Assembly: GCA_034428395.1 (NCBI GenBank)
Contig: DAOUHX010000264.1
Location: 1-14,365, forward strand
Direction of reading: 5' to 3'
Origin: Bin5 sp034428395
Lineage (GTDB): Bacteria > Chloroflexota > Anaerolineae > Caldilineales > Caldilineaceae
Length of the DNA: 14,365 bases
In this document: piece by piece, positions 1 through 8,762 of the stretch
Layout: the number at the start of each line of letters is the position of its first letter
Numbering within the stretch: position 1 is the first letter of the stretch
Made by a program: the position numbers and the translations under genes
Notes under the pieces: model-generated
Told to the model about the DNA's origin: nothing
Seen by the model: the letters and a program-made list of their open reading frames with translations, nothing else
Databases searched by the model: none

Positions 1-1572
1 CACATAGACCGCCTCGTCCTGCACAATGATCGACATCTCACGCCCGATCTCCACGTATCTCTCGTAATTGGTACCATACGTGATGAACGCCTCTTCGATC
101 AGGGCATCCACGTCAGGGTTGTTGTAGCCGATGAAGCCGACCCCTTCCGCCGAATAGAGATAGTTCTGCATCTCCAGCGGCCCGTAGATGTGGTATGGTC
201 GGTGCGGATTCTCGAACAGGTCGAACTCCATTTCGTTGATAGCTGCCGTGTACGAGGCGCCGTCTGGCTTCGTGTCAAACTCGAAGTTGACACCCAGGTC
301 GGTGAACCACTCCTGGTAGGCCAGCATCTCCGCTTCCGCGGTCGGGTTCGGCGCGCCGCTGGGCGTCGTGCGCAGGAACTTCACCGTATCATCGGGGTCC
401 CAGCTGGACTGCGCCAGGAGCGAGCGGGCATGGTCCATATCAAAACGGTATACTTCAGCCGACGGGTCGAGCAGATCCTCGAAGAAGTCGGTGTAGAGCG
501 GCGTGGCAAAGCCCTTGTAAATGTCGTTGCAGAGCGTCTCGCGGTCGATGGCGTAGCATACCGCCTTGCGGAAGAGGGGGTCCTGGTACTTCGGCTTCGT
601 GAGGTTAAACTGCATGCGATAGCCCTGAATGTACTCCTTCCAGATGGCCGTGTAATTTGGCATCGCCTCGATCGCCGACGCCACTTCACCGTCACGCACC
701 CACGAATGATGGAAGCGTTCTTGTGTGCCGAGCGCCACCAAATCGCCGATGTCACCGTAGACATAGATAATCTTGTCAAGCGGCGCCCTGCCCCGCCAAT
801 AGCTGTCGTTGGGAACGAATTCGAACCACTTGTCGATCTCCTGCCGTTCCATAATGTACGGCCCCGATCCGACTTTGGGTTCCAGCATTTCAGGAGACTG
901 CTCCAGGTCCGCAGGGGCGATGCCACCGTATATGTGTTGCGGAATCGGCGCCCACCAGCGGTGCGCCATCGACAACACCAGGGTCGTGTCCGGCTTGGAG
1001 GTCTCGACTATGAAGGTGCTGTCGTCAACCGCCCGGACCCCGGCCAATTCGTCGGTTTCGCCCGCCATCATCTCGGCGCTGCCCTTAATCAGCGACAACT
1101 CGCCCGCCGTGAGGTCACGGGAGTCCGCGTGGAACGTCATGTTCATGCTGTAGACGACGTCCTGGGAGGTCAGCGGCGTGCCATCGCTCCACTGCAACCC
1201 AGGTCGCAGGTTAAACTGGATCGTCTGCGTGTCTACGAACTCCCACGACTCGGCCAAACCAGGAACCGGCTGGAGATTTTCGTCCAGATCAACGATCGGC
1301 TCCCACATGATGCGACTGGGCTGGCCGCTATTCGTCCAGAACCGGAAACCGGTCCATAGGGTCTTCGGGGCGGAACCATAGTTGTTGCCCTTGCCCTGGA
1401 CGAATACCGCAACCTTCTCCTCGGCCATCGGGGCTGCTTCGGCTTCGGCCTCCTGCTCCGGTGCCGGCGCCGCCGCAGGAACGCACGCACTCAGCCCGGG
1501 AATGACCATTCCCGATCCCAACGTCACCATCCCCAGCTTCAGAAAATCACGCCGACTGAAACGCCTGGACAT
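1..1572 (-). CDS. ABC transporter substrate-binding lipoprotein, peptide family 5 (C-terminus cut by window edge)
   Basis: Extracytoplasmic binding protein of an oligopeptide/nickel-type ABC importer (SBP_bac_5 family). It captures peptides or related solutes and delivers them to a permease not in this window. The frame is open for 524 codons from the ATG to the left edge with no stop, so only the last few tens of residues are probably missing (the family is usually 500-600 aa). The N-terminus has a twin-arginine signal (SRRDFLK, residues 6-12), a hydrophobic stretch and a lipobox LSAC with Cys30 as the predicted lipidated residue. An Ala/Glu/Pro-rich linker follows. The family motif WSDGTPLTSQDV begins near residue 128, and the last visible residues (EMSIIVQDEAVYV) match the usual C-terminal helix. 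The start is supported by GGGAGGA about 6 nt upstream. A promoter candidate lies directly upstream, so it is probably its own transcription unit. Specificity cannot be read from the sequence. Confidence 0.93.
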   Translation of the reverse strand, partial: MSRRFSRRDFLKLGMVTLGSGMVIPGLSACVPAAAPAPEQEAEAEAAPMAEEKVAVFVQGKGNNYGSAPKTLWTGFRFWTNSGQPSRIMWEPIVDLDENLQPVPGLAESWEFVDTQTIQFNLRPGLQWSDGTPLTSQDVVYSMNMTFHADSRDLTAGELSLIKGSAEMMAGETDELAGVRAVDDSTFIVETSKPDTTLVLSMAHRWWAPIPQHIYGGIAPADLEQSPEMLEPKVGSGPYIMERQEIDKWFEFVPNDSYWRGRAPLDKIIYVYGDIGDLVALGTQERFHHSWVRDGEVASAIEAMPNYTAIWKEYIQGYRMQFNLTKPKYQDPLFRKAVCYAIDRETLCNDIYKGFATPLYTDFFEDLLDPSAEVYRFDMDHARSLLAQSSWDPDDTVKFLRTTPSGAPNPTAEAEMLAYQEWFTDLGVNFEFDTKPDGASYTAAINEMEFDLFENPHRPYHIYGPLEMQNYLYSAEGVGFIGYNNPDVDALIEEAFITYGTNYERYVEIGREMSIIVQDEAVYV

Positions 1573-1641
1573 TGTCTTCCTCCCTTGAGTTTTGTGAGGT
1601 TTCCATTTGGAAGCACGCACGGTCCCGCACGCTCGTTTGCT

Positions 1642-1671
1642 AGGGTAATCCAGCAGAGGCATTCAAGTCAA
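1642..1671 (-). promoter_or_regulatory. Candidate sigma-70-type promoter for the solute-binding protein gene
   Basis: On the minus strand, TTGACT (forward 1666-1671) and TACCCT (forward 1642-1647) are separated by 18 nt. They lie between the stop of the upstream metallopeptidase-like gene (1675) and the lipoprotein start (1572). The -35 match is good (5/6) but the -10 is weak (TACCCT against TATAAT). It would give a leader of about 60 nt ending in a strong ribosome-binding site. This is prediction by eye only. Confidence 0.35.
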
Positions 1672-1674
1672 GCG

Positions 1675-3051
1675 TCACTTTTCGGGCGGCCTGAGCGCCT
1701 CCTCAAGGTCCCCGACGCTGGTAAACCAGCGAACCGTGGTCAGAAAATGAGCCAAGTCATCGCTTTCCGCCCGCAGGCGCTGCAGCTGCGGGCCAATCGG
1801 GCTGGAAGAGGCGGCGCCCGTCGCGTAGTTTCCGTTGAAGGCGAAATATGCCTGGTTTAGTACGCGCAGCGGATATCCTTTCACCACGAAGTAACGCCGC
1901 CGCGCCTCCATATAGGCCTCCGCGGTCTCGACAAGACCGGCCTCCAGCAGAGCATCAACGTGCAGCCGAGTTTCTCTCATCTCCGTCCGGAAGTCGAATC
2001 GAGAAGGGCGGCCGGGACGCTCCCAGGCCTGCTGATCGGCTTCGAGCTCGTTGGCCCAGAGTTCAAATGTGTTGCATGCGCATTCCTCTTCAGCGGCCGA
2101 ACCGCGCGCAGGCCGAGGTTGGGGAAGCGCTTCGGGATAGTAGCGACGGGCCAGCCGTTCGCCTATTTCGTCGCCTATGATATCCGAGACCGTTTCGTTA
2201 ATCGTGGTCAACTCGTCGCTGGTGGCATAACGCAGGCCCAGCGGAAAAAGGAAGAGATAGTGGTGCGTCCACTCGTGGGCAATTGTGCTGAGCACCCACG
2301 CGAGAGAGGACTGCTCTACAACAATCGCGGGGTAGACCGCCATTCCTCCTATTCTGGAGATGTGGGCACTGAGGTTTGTGCTTTCTTCGATGGCCTGTTC
2401 TCGTTCCGCCAGCGTCACAGGATCGAATTCAGTCTGCAAGACGAGCGAGTGGATTGTGGCAATCCGTTCCCGGGGACTGACTGTGAGCTTCAGCGGCGGC
2501 TCGATGAAGGTGAAACTAACCGGAGGCCAAACGATTCCTCGCAGATCAAGACCTGCTTCAATCAGTTCCGCGCGCACTTGACGTTCCAAGATCGCCTCAA
2601 CAAGGGGGCGTTCGGCCTCCTGCTGGCTGTGCAGCGCCGCCAGTTCGCGACGCGGTTCGGCTTGGGCAGCCGTGCTATTTTGGGAAGCCTGCGCGACGAT
2701 TTGGCTGAGCTCATCTTCCAGTATCTCAATCTGCTCCCTACGCTGCAGGTAGGAGCGCACCAGTTCAACCTGCTCGGCTGCTGTCTGTCGGTCCAGCCCA
2801 GTGCCCCCTCCCGCGCTGAACATTTGACCCAAGGCGCCCACCTCCCACGCAACGAAGTTGAAGTCCGGCAGAGATGTCGCAGTCTTGATCGCGCGTGCCC
2901 GCGCCTGAAGCGAAGTCGGAGCGCCGCCACCCGTGAGGATCAAACTCAATATGAGCGCGATGGCGTACCAGGCAGCCCGCCTTAATCCACCCACCGAAAT
3001 AGAGCTCAGTGCGTCGGCCAGTCGCGCCGTCGAGGAGATGATTTTCCTCAT
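1675..3051 (-). CDS. Membrane-anchored HExxH (gluzincin-like) metallopeptidase-domain protein
   Basis: I do not recognise a named family for this 458-residue protein. An N-terminal hydrophobic segment (about residues 27-42) looks like an uncleaved anchor or signal peptide, so the rest probably lies outside the cytoplasm. Residues about 88-165 are charged and Gln/Glu-rich, likely helical or coiled coil. Zinc-site motif HEWTHH starts at His259. After 22 intervening residues come NETVSD (285-290) and a run of acidic residues. HExxH plus NExxSD is the pattern of thermolysin-type gluzincins (clan MA), where the E of NExxSD is the third zinc ligand. Here that would be Glu286, with Glu260 catalytic. 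A CAC pair sits at 324-326 and a WANELEADQQAW stretch at about 332-343. The rest is not recognisably M4. AGGA 9 nt ahead of the ATG is a modest ribosome-binding site; an in-frame stop upstream rules out a longer start. It follows murJ by 96 bp on the same strand. Protease function is inferred. Confidence 0.8.
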   Translation of the reverse strand: MRKIISSTARLADALSSISVGGLRRAAWYAIALILSLILTGGGAPTSLQARARAIKTATSLPDFNFVAWEVGALGQMFSAGGGTGLDRQTAAEQVELVRSYLQRREQIEILEDELSQIVAQASQNSTAAQAEPRRELAALHSQQEAERPLVEAILERQVRAELIEAGLDLRGIVWPPVSFTFIEPPLKLTVSPRERIATIHSLVLQTEFDPVTLAEREQAIEESTNLSAHISRIGGMAVYPAIVVEQSSLAWVLSTIAHEWTHHYLFLFPLGLRYATSDELTTINETVSDIIGDEIGERLARRYYPEALPQPRPARGSAAEEECACNTFELWANELEADQQAWERPGRPSRFDFRTEMRETRLHVDALLEAGLVETAEAYMEARRRYFVVKGYPLRVLNQAYFAFNGNYATGAASSSPIGPQLQRLRAESDDLAHFLTTVRWFTSVGDLEEALRPPEK

Positions 3052-3147
3052 AGAGACCGGTCCTGGGCTGCACGTCGCCTTCCTCGCGGCATTTTGTTAG
3101 CTCCGTCGGCGACACCTATTTTGGGATGTGCCCCATATGGCTTGTGG

Positions 3148-4872
3148 TCACTCCTGGGCACTATCGCTGGGACCGCGGTTCGACCGGCCGGCTGATTGAA
3201 GGGCGATCTGCCACAAACGACGCGCCTCCGGTTGACCAACGAAGAACAACCATCCGGCGTAAACCACCGCGCCACCCCCACCGGCAAGGCAAAGTTGAAG
3301 CAGATCGCTCGCCAGCGTAGGAGAACCTCCCGTGTCAAGCACAGAAAGCAACGCGGCAACGACCGTAGCCATCGCGGCGGCCGCGCCGGAGATCGCCAAG
3401 AGCGTAATTCCGGTTGGACCGAGTGTACGTCTCAGCCAGCCGCCCTGGCTTCTTACCCTCAGGTCAGCACGCCCTTGCCGTCGTATTGAACCGACTTTCC
3501 AGCCCAGAAGGGCAAGCATAACGAGTGCGTGCGCGGCCTGTTTGGCCGAGTCCGCCCACACAAGGCCAAGAAATCCCATCCCTTCCACCAGCGCCAGCGC
3601 AACGACCCCGTAGACGAGCACGCTCAGGACGCCAACAAGAGCAGGTAAAAGTGTGTTGTTGCGCGCATAAAACGCGTAGTTCAGAGGGAAGTCGATGGCG
3701 GCAAACAGTGCGCCGAAAAGGTAAACGCGCAGCGCCCTCACCACCTGGGCCGTATCCACCGCAGTGAACGCCCCGCGCTCAAACAGGAGTCGCACGGTCG
3801 GCTCCGCCAGCAGCCACAGCCCCACCAGCACGGGGACGATCAAAACGAGTACCATCCGCATACCTTCGCCGAGCGTCTTCCGATAACCGGCCTCGTCGCC
3901 CCCGGCGAACTGCTGACTGAGACGGGGAAGAGCCGCCAGCGCGATGGCGACGCTGACGATGCCCAGGGGGAGTTGCTGGAGAGTGGTCGCGTTGCGCATC
4001 CAGGCGATGCTTTCAACGCCGGTCCCGCTGGCCAGACGCCTGTCCAGCCCGACCTGGAACTGGGCAACAATCAGCCCGGCCGCAATCGGCAGGTAGAGGC
4101 GCACGATGCGGCCCAGGGCCGGGTGGCTCCATTGCACGCTGAATTTCAGTCCGGCACGGCGGACGTCCCACGCCATCAACCCGAACTGCACGATACTTCC
4201 GGCCAGCACGCCCACCGCCAGGCTGGCGATGCCGATGCGCCCGGCAAGCAAGGGCGCCGCCACGACGATTCCGAGGTTATAAACCGCCGTAGCAATGGCC
4301 GGCAAGCTGAAGCGCTGGAGCGAGTAGAGTACGGCGGTCAGCAGCCCGGCCATCGAAAAGAACCAGACGACGGGCGCAATCAATCTGACCAAACGGGTCG
4401 TCAGGGGCAGGAGCGCCGGGTCAAACCTGTCAAATCCCCCCGCAAGGACGCTTGCCACTTGCGGCGCGAAGAGCAGCAGAATCAGTACGATTGCGGCCAG
4501 CGTCACCGCGGCCAGGCTGATCAGCGCTCCGAACAATCGAACCAGTTCAGGGCTGGGCCGGGGCCGCGTATCGCTGGCCAGGTCCGGTCCGTCCACACCG
4601 CCGCGGCCTGGCCTGGCATAGTCGCTGAGTACGGGAACGAGGGCAGCGCTCAACATGCCGCCGACCAGAAAGTCATACAGCATCGTCGGCACGCTGCTGG
4701 CTACGGCAAATGCGCTGACAAGGCCAGACGCGCCAAAGTAGCCGGCGATAACCATGTCTCGCACGAGGCCGAGAAAGCGGCTTGCAATCGCGCCCAAAGA
4801 GAGAAGAGAAGCGCTGCGAGCAAGCGCTGAGGAAGGATGGGGATCAGGCGGCGAGGTTGTTCGAGGCGGCAC
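3148..4872 (-). CDS. murJ: MurJ/MviN-type lipid flippase, divergent
   Basis: Multidrug/oligosaccharidyl-lipid/polysaccharide (MOP) exporter superfamily protein of 574 residues with about 14 hydrophobic segments. MurJ flips the peptidoglycan precursor lipid II across the inner membrane. The N-terminal signature is clear: SRFLGLVRD (31-39), then YFGASGLVSAFAVASSVPT and GGMLSAALVPVLSDY. A charged linker follows near 86-108. SRxxGxxRD retains the counterparts of E. coli Arg18 and Arg24 (Arg32, Arg38). The aligned counterparts of E. coli Asp39, Arg52 and Arg270 are Ser53, Tyr66 and Thr297, so the substrate may differ or this may be a paralogue. The start is GTG: no ATG occurs in frame before the conserved segment, and a GAGAG stretch lies roughly 10 nt upstream, within the loop of a stem-loop ending 3 nt before the GTG. 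It is followed 96 bp downstream by the metallopeptidase-like gene and preceded by trxB (110 bp). The family call is firm; the exact substrate is not. Confidence 0.9.
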   Translation of the reverse strand: MPPRTTSPPDPHPSSALARSASLLSLGAIASRFLGLVRDMVIAGYFGASGLVSAFAVASSVPTMLYDFLVGGMLSAALVPVLSDYARPGRGGVDGPDLASDTRPRPSPELVRLFGALISLAAVTLAAIVLILLLFAPQVASVLAGGFDRFDPALLPLTTRLVRLIAPVVWFFSMAGLLTAVLYSLQRFSLPAIATAVYNLGIVVAAPLLAGRIGIASLAVGVLAGSIVQFGLMAWDVRRAGLKFSVQWSHPALGRIVRLYLPIAAGLIVAQFQVGLDRRLASGTGVESIAWMRNATTLQQLPLGIVSVAIALAALPRLSQQFAGGDEAGYRKTLGEGMRMVLVLIVPVLVGLWLLAEPTVRLLFERGAFTAVDTAQVVRALRVYLFGALFAAIDFPLNYAFYARNNTLLPALVGVLSVLVYGVVALALVEGMGFLGLVWADSAKQAAHALVMLALLGWKVGSIRRQGRADLRVRSQGGWLRRTLGPTGITLLAISGAAAAMATVVAALLSVLDTGGSPTLASDLLQLCLAGGGGAVVYAGWLFFVGQPEARRLWQIALQSAGRSNRGPSDSAQE

Positions 4873-4874
4873 TG

Positions 4875-4926
4875 CGGATCTGCTCTCTCGTGCTATGTCG
4901 GAAACCTCCGAGTTCGAACAGATCCG
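4875..4926 (-). promoter_or_regulatory. Stem-loop in the leader of murJ, abutting its start codon
   Basis: Perfect 8-bp arms CGGATCTG (4875-4882) and CAGATCCG (4919-4926) enclose a second 5-bp hairpin, TCGGA (4898-4902) and TCCGA (4907-4911) with a 4-nt loop. In the minus-strand transcript the 3' arm of the outer stem ends 3 nt before the GTG start, and the GAGAG ribosome-binding candidate lies inside the outer loop. Folding could therefore affect ribosome access. There is no U-run, so it is not a terminator. A regulatory role is inferred. Confidence 0.4.
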
Positions 4927-4982
4927 TGCAATGCCCCCGATTCAATCAATGCCGGTGGGGTTTGGAGAGTGAGCAGCCCTTC

Positions 4983-6077
4983 TCAATCAGCGGCTATCAG
5001 GTCGGCCGCTCTTTCGGGGACGCCCGGAGTTGGCCAGGTCCGCGGGTCCTTCTTCAAGTCGGGCAGCCCCTCGGACTCGAGAGTGGCCAGGAACTTTTCA
5101 GCCTGCATGGCCGCGGCGCAGCCCTGTCCGACACTGGTTGCAACCTGCTTGAAAACCTTGTCGCCAATCTCGCCTGCGGCAAACACGCCGGGAATGTTGG
5201 TGCGCGTCATTGGGTCGACGATTAGATGGCCGTCCTCGTCCAGGTCGAGCTTACCATGGTACAGGTCGTTGTTGGGGATGTGACCGATGTAGACAAAAAC
5301 ACCGTCCGTGGCGAGCTCTCCCTGCGTCCCATCGAGCTTGTCCTGCGTCGTGACGCCGGAGACGACTCCGTTCTCATTGCCGTTGATCGACGTGACGACC
5401 GTGTTCCAAACGAAGTCGATCTTGTCATGGGCAAATGCCCGGTCCTGCAAAATCTTGCTGGCGCGCAGCTCGTCGCGACGGTGGATGATGCGCACGTTGG
5501 TCGCGAATTTGGTCAGGAACAGCCCTTCTTCAAGCGCGCTGTCACCGCCGCCGACCACAACAAGGTCTTTGCCGCGGAAGAAAAAACCATCGCAGGTCGC
5601 GCAATAGCTCACGCCCTTGCCGGTGTACTCCTGCTCTCCAGGGACCTCCAGAAAACGCGGTCGGGCGCCAGTGCACAGAATCAGAGACTTGGTTTTGTAT
5701 TCCTTGCTTTGCGCGGTACGCACGGTGAACGGATGCTCGTCAACGACGATTTCCGTGACATGGTCGTACGAGACGGTGCAGCCAAACCGCTCGGCCTGCG
5801 CCTTGAACTTTTCGACCAGATCAGGTCCGCTTAAGCCTTCGGGAAAGCCGGGATAGTTTTCGACTTCGTACGTGATGCTGACCTGACCGCCGTAGTCGTC
5901 GCCAGTGATTAAGAGGGGCTCCAGGTTCGCCCGCGCCGCGTACAGGCCCGCGGTCCAACCGGCGGGCCCGCTACCGATTATGATCGCTTCATGCAGCTTG
6001 TCTTCCTCTCCCATTTCGCCGCTGCCGGCTCCCGCGCCATTCGAAAACTGCGCGCCGTCCTGAATTGCTTCACTCAT
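4983..6077 (-). CDS. trxB: Thioredoxin reductase (NADPH, FAD flavoprotein)
   Basis: Cytoplasmic flavoenzyme that passes electrons from NADPH through FAD and a redox disulfide to thioredoxin. All family landmarks are present in order: FAD-binding GSGPAG (35-40), the NYPGFPEG segment (74-81), redox-active CATC (Cys159 and Cys162), NADPH-binding GGGDSALEE (176-184) with HRRDELRA (199-206), and the C-terminal FAD motif region AAGEIGD (300-306). The last has Glu303 where most relatives have Asp (AAGD). At 364 residues it is about 45 longer than the usual 310-320, mainly from a 28-residue Gly/Glu-rich N-terminal extension and a 25-residue tail. The long start is favoured because AGGAG lies 8 nt before this ATG, whereas the internal ATG at codon 22 has no good site. 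The 233 bp upstream (6078-6310) hold no gene I can see and no convincing promoter. Confidence 0.96.
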   Translation of the reverse strand: MSEAIQDGAQFSNGAGAGSGEMGEEDKLHEAIIIGSGPAGWTAGLYAARANLEPLLITGDDYGGQVSITYEVENYPGFPEGLSGPDLVEKFKAQAERFGCTVSYDHVTEIVVDEHPFTVRTAQSKEYKTKSLILCTGARPRFLEVPGEQEYTGKGVSYCATCDGFFFRGKDLVVVGGGDSALEEGLFLTKFATNVRIIHRRDELRASKILQDRAFAHDKIDFVWNTVVTSINGNENGVVSGVTTQDKLDGTQGELATDGVFVYIGHIPNNDLYHGKLDLDEDGHLIVDPMTRTNIPGVFAAGEIGDKVFKQVATSVGQGCAAAMQAEKFLATLESEGLPDLKKDPRTWPTPGVPERAADLIAAD

Positions 6078-6310
6078 GGTCTTGCTCCTGAATTCGCTGA
6101 TTGGCCACGCAGACGGTTGTGAAAGCTGGTCATGCGTCCCTCATCCATCTGTGAACTCCCCCAAGTGGCTCTACGCAAGGCACTTGTCTGACTTCGAGTG
6201 GGCGAGACAGACCAGCCCGAATGCAAACTCCTAACTCAAGTATCGCCTTGCTTCACCCGCCTGTAAGGTGTCTGGCATCCATTCTCGATTCTTTGCCCTG
6301 CTGCTCCGTG

Positions 6311-6694
6311 CTATTGCTGCGTGATCTGGATCAGGTTTCCGCACGTGTCCTGAAAGATGGCGAGCGAGTATGAGCCGTAGTCAGTAGGTTCAGTCGTGAA
6401 CTCAACGCCCAAGCCGCGCAACCGCTCATATTCTCCTTGTATGTCAGTAACTGCAAACATCGCGGCGGGAATCCCCTGCTCGAAGATCGATTTCTGATAC
6501 TGCTGTGAGGCGGGATTGGCATTTGGTTCGAGGAGGAGCTCGGTGCCTTCCTGGTCCTCAGGTGAGACTACCGTGAGCCACCTGTATTCTCCCAAAGGGA
6601 TGTCTGTCTTCTTGACGAAGCCTAGAATATCGGTATAGAAGGCCAAAGCCTTCGCTTGGTCTTCTACGAAAACACCTGTCACGAAAATCTTCAT
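6311..6694 (-). CDS. VOC (glyoxalase/bleomycin-resistance fold) family protein
   Basis: Small vicinal-oxygen-chelate fold protein of about 127 residues; the substrate is unknown. The N-terminal half has the typical first beta-alpha-beta unit (KIFVTGVFVEDQAKALAFYT, then ILGF). The C-terminal half ends with the second-module signature DTCGNLIQI. The GTELLLEPN stretch supplies the usual central Glu. Length suits a single two-module VOC domain. I chose the ATG at 6694 because GGAGG lies 5 nt upstream; another ATG five codons earlier (6709) lacks a ribosome-binding site. It sits 46 bp after lysJ on the same strand and could be read through from it, but nothing links it to lysine or arginine synthesis. 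Proteins of this group are often annotated as glyoxalases without evidence of methylglyoxal activity, so a specific enzyme name is not justified. Confidence 0.9.
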   Translation of the reverse strand: MKIFVTGVFVEDQAKALAFYTDILGFVKKTDIPLGEYRWLTVVSPEDQEGTELLLEPNANPASQQYQKSIFEQGIPAAMFAVTDIQGEYERLRGLGVEFTTEPTDYGSYSLAIFQDTCGNLIQITQQ

Positions 6695-6740
6695 ATTGCC
6701 CTCCGGCATGATCAGCTTGTGTATTGTCGGTTCGCCATAC

Positions 6741-7940
6741 CTATGCAGTCAAGGTAGCAGCAATGGCCTCTACTGCCAGATCGATTTCGTCATCGCTGAT
6801 GACCAGCGGGGGCAGAAGGCGTAGCACGGTCGATCCGGCCGGCAGCGCCAGGACGCTGTGCTCTTCCATCAACGTCTTCAGAAAGGGCACCGCCTTTGTG
6901 CGCAGATCGATGCCGATGAGCAGTCCACGTCCGCGGATTTCCCGCACGACCCTGCGTCCACCGACCGCGCATTCCAACGCCTCCTGCAGCCGGCAACCGG
7001 CTCGCTGCGCCTGCTCGATCAGCCCATCCTGGTATACGCCCAGCGCGGCCACACCGGCCGCGCAAGCCAGCGGATTGCCACCGAACGTGCTGCCGTGCGC
7101 ACCAACAAAAAGGCTTTCCTGCACTTGGCCGGTATAGACGACCGCGCCCATGGGGAAGCCTCCTCCGAGCCCTTTGGCCAGTGCGATGATGTCCGGTTCC
7201 AGGTTGTAGTGTTCGAAGCCGAACCACCGCCCCGTGCGTCCAAAGCCGGTCTGGACTTCGTCGATGACCAGGAGCGCGCCACGTTCGCGGCAGATGTGCT
7301 GGGCAACTGAAAGGAAATCGGCCTCGCCGTCGTGAACGCCGCCTTCAGCCTGGATGACTTCGAGCACGACCGCCGCAGTGCGCTCAGTAACAGCCGCTTC
7401 GAGGGCATCTGAATCGTTGAAATGAATGAAATCTACATCTGTCAGAAGCGGCTCAAACTTGCGGCGGTACCTCGGATTCCAGGTAATGGACAGCGCGCCG
7501 GCGGTACGGCCATGAAAGCTGTTCCGGGCTGCCACTAGCCCAGTCCGGCCCGTGGCAAGGCGCGCGAATTTGATTGCGGTATCGATCGCCTCGGCGCCGC
7601 TGTTGGCGAGGAACGCGTGGGAAATGTGCGGCGGCGTGACCGCAATTAAATTTTCCAGAAACTCCGCGCGCATGTCGTTGTGGAAAAAGTTCGGGCAAGC
7701 GTGCAGCCGACCGGCCTGCTCTTGCAAGGCCGCGGTCAGCGCCGGATGACTGTAGCCGAGCATAGCCACGCCCTGCGACGAAGTCAAGTCCAGGTAGCGC
7801 CGACCTTCGCTGTCGATCATCCAGCAACCCTCGCCGGCAACCATTACCGTCTCCCCGCGACGAGGGACTACGCCCGATTCGTATGACTGCGTAACGTGTA
7901 CTGCATGTTCTGCGTCTATTGTCTTTTCGTTCAGGACCAT
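6741..7940 (-). CDS. lysJ: [LysW]-aminoadipate/glutamate semialdehyde aminotransferase (LysJ/ArgD type)
   Basis: Class-III pyridoxal-phosphate aminotransferase of 399 residues. It converts the semialdehyde of an amino acid protected at its amino group into the omega-amino form. With a LysW carrier this gives LysW-bound lysine or ornithine; with an acetyl group it would be ArgD. Seen: phosphate-binding SGAEA (114-118), NSFHGRT (140-146), PLP-contacting DEVQTGFGRTG (227-237) with Asp227, and catalytic Lys256 in ALAKGLGGGFPMGA. HGSTFGGNPLAC follows. It starts 18 bp after the LysZ-type kinase and is almost certainly cotranscribed with it. That favours the LysW route over acetylornithine, although the protein alone does not separate LysJ from ArgD. 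No strong ribosome-binding site precedes the ATG, which suggests coupling to the upstream gene. Confidence 0.9.
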   Translation of the reverse strand: MVLNEKTIDAEHAVHVTQSYESGVVPRRGETVMVAGEGCWMIDSEGRRYLDLTSSQGVAMLGYSHPALTAALQEQAGRLHACPNFFHNDMRAEFLENLIAVTPPHISHAFLANSGAEAIDTAIKFARLATGRTGLVAARNSFHGRTAGALSITWNPRYRRKFEPLLTDVDFIHFNDSDALEAAVTERTAAVVLEVIQAEGGVHDGEADFLSVAQHICRERGALLVIDEVQTGFGRTGRWFGFEHYNLEPDIIALAKGLGGGFPMGAVVYTGQVQESLFVGAHGSTFGGNPLACAAGVAALGVYQDGLIEQAQRAGCRLQEALECAVGGRRVVREIRGRGLLIGIDLRTKAVPFLKTLMEEHSVLALPAGSTVLRLLPPLVISDDEIDLAVEAIAATLTA

Positions 7941-7958
7941 GTTTGACGACCAACCTGT

Positions 7959-8748
<790 letters not shown>

Positions 8749-8762
<14 letters not shown>

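Noticed and set aside
190..1359. 389-codon open frame on the plus strand
   Set aside because: It is antisense to the solute-binding protein, has Arg/Val-rich composition without motifs, and the opposite frame gives a full recognisable protein.
3069..3115. GTCGCC/GGCGAC inverted repeat upstream of the metallopeptidase-like gene
   Set aside because: Six-bp arms with a loop of over 30 nt in G+C-rich DNA are expected by chance.
3973..4830. 285-codon open frame on the plus strand
   Set aside because: It is antisense to murJ, rich in Gln/Arg/Gly/His with no recognisable domain, as expected of a shadow frame of a G+C-rich membrane protein gene.
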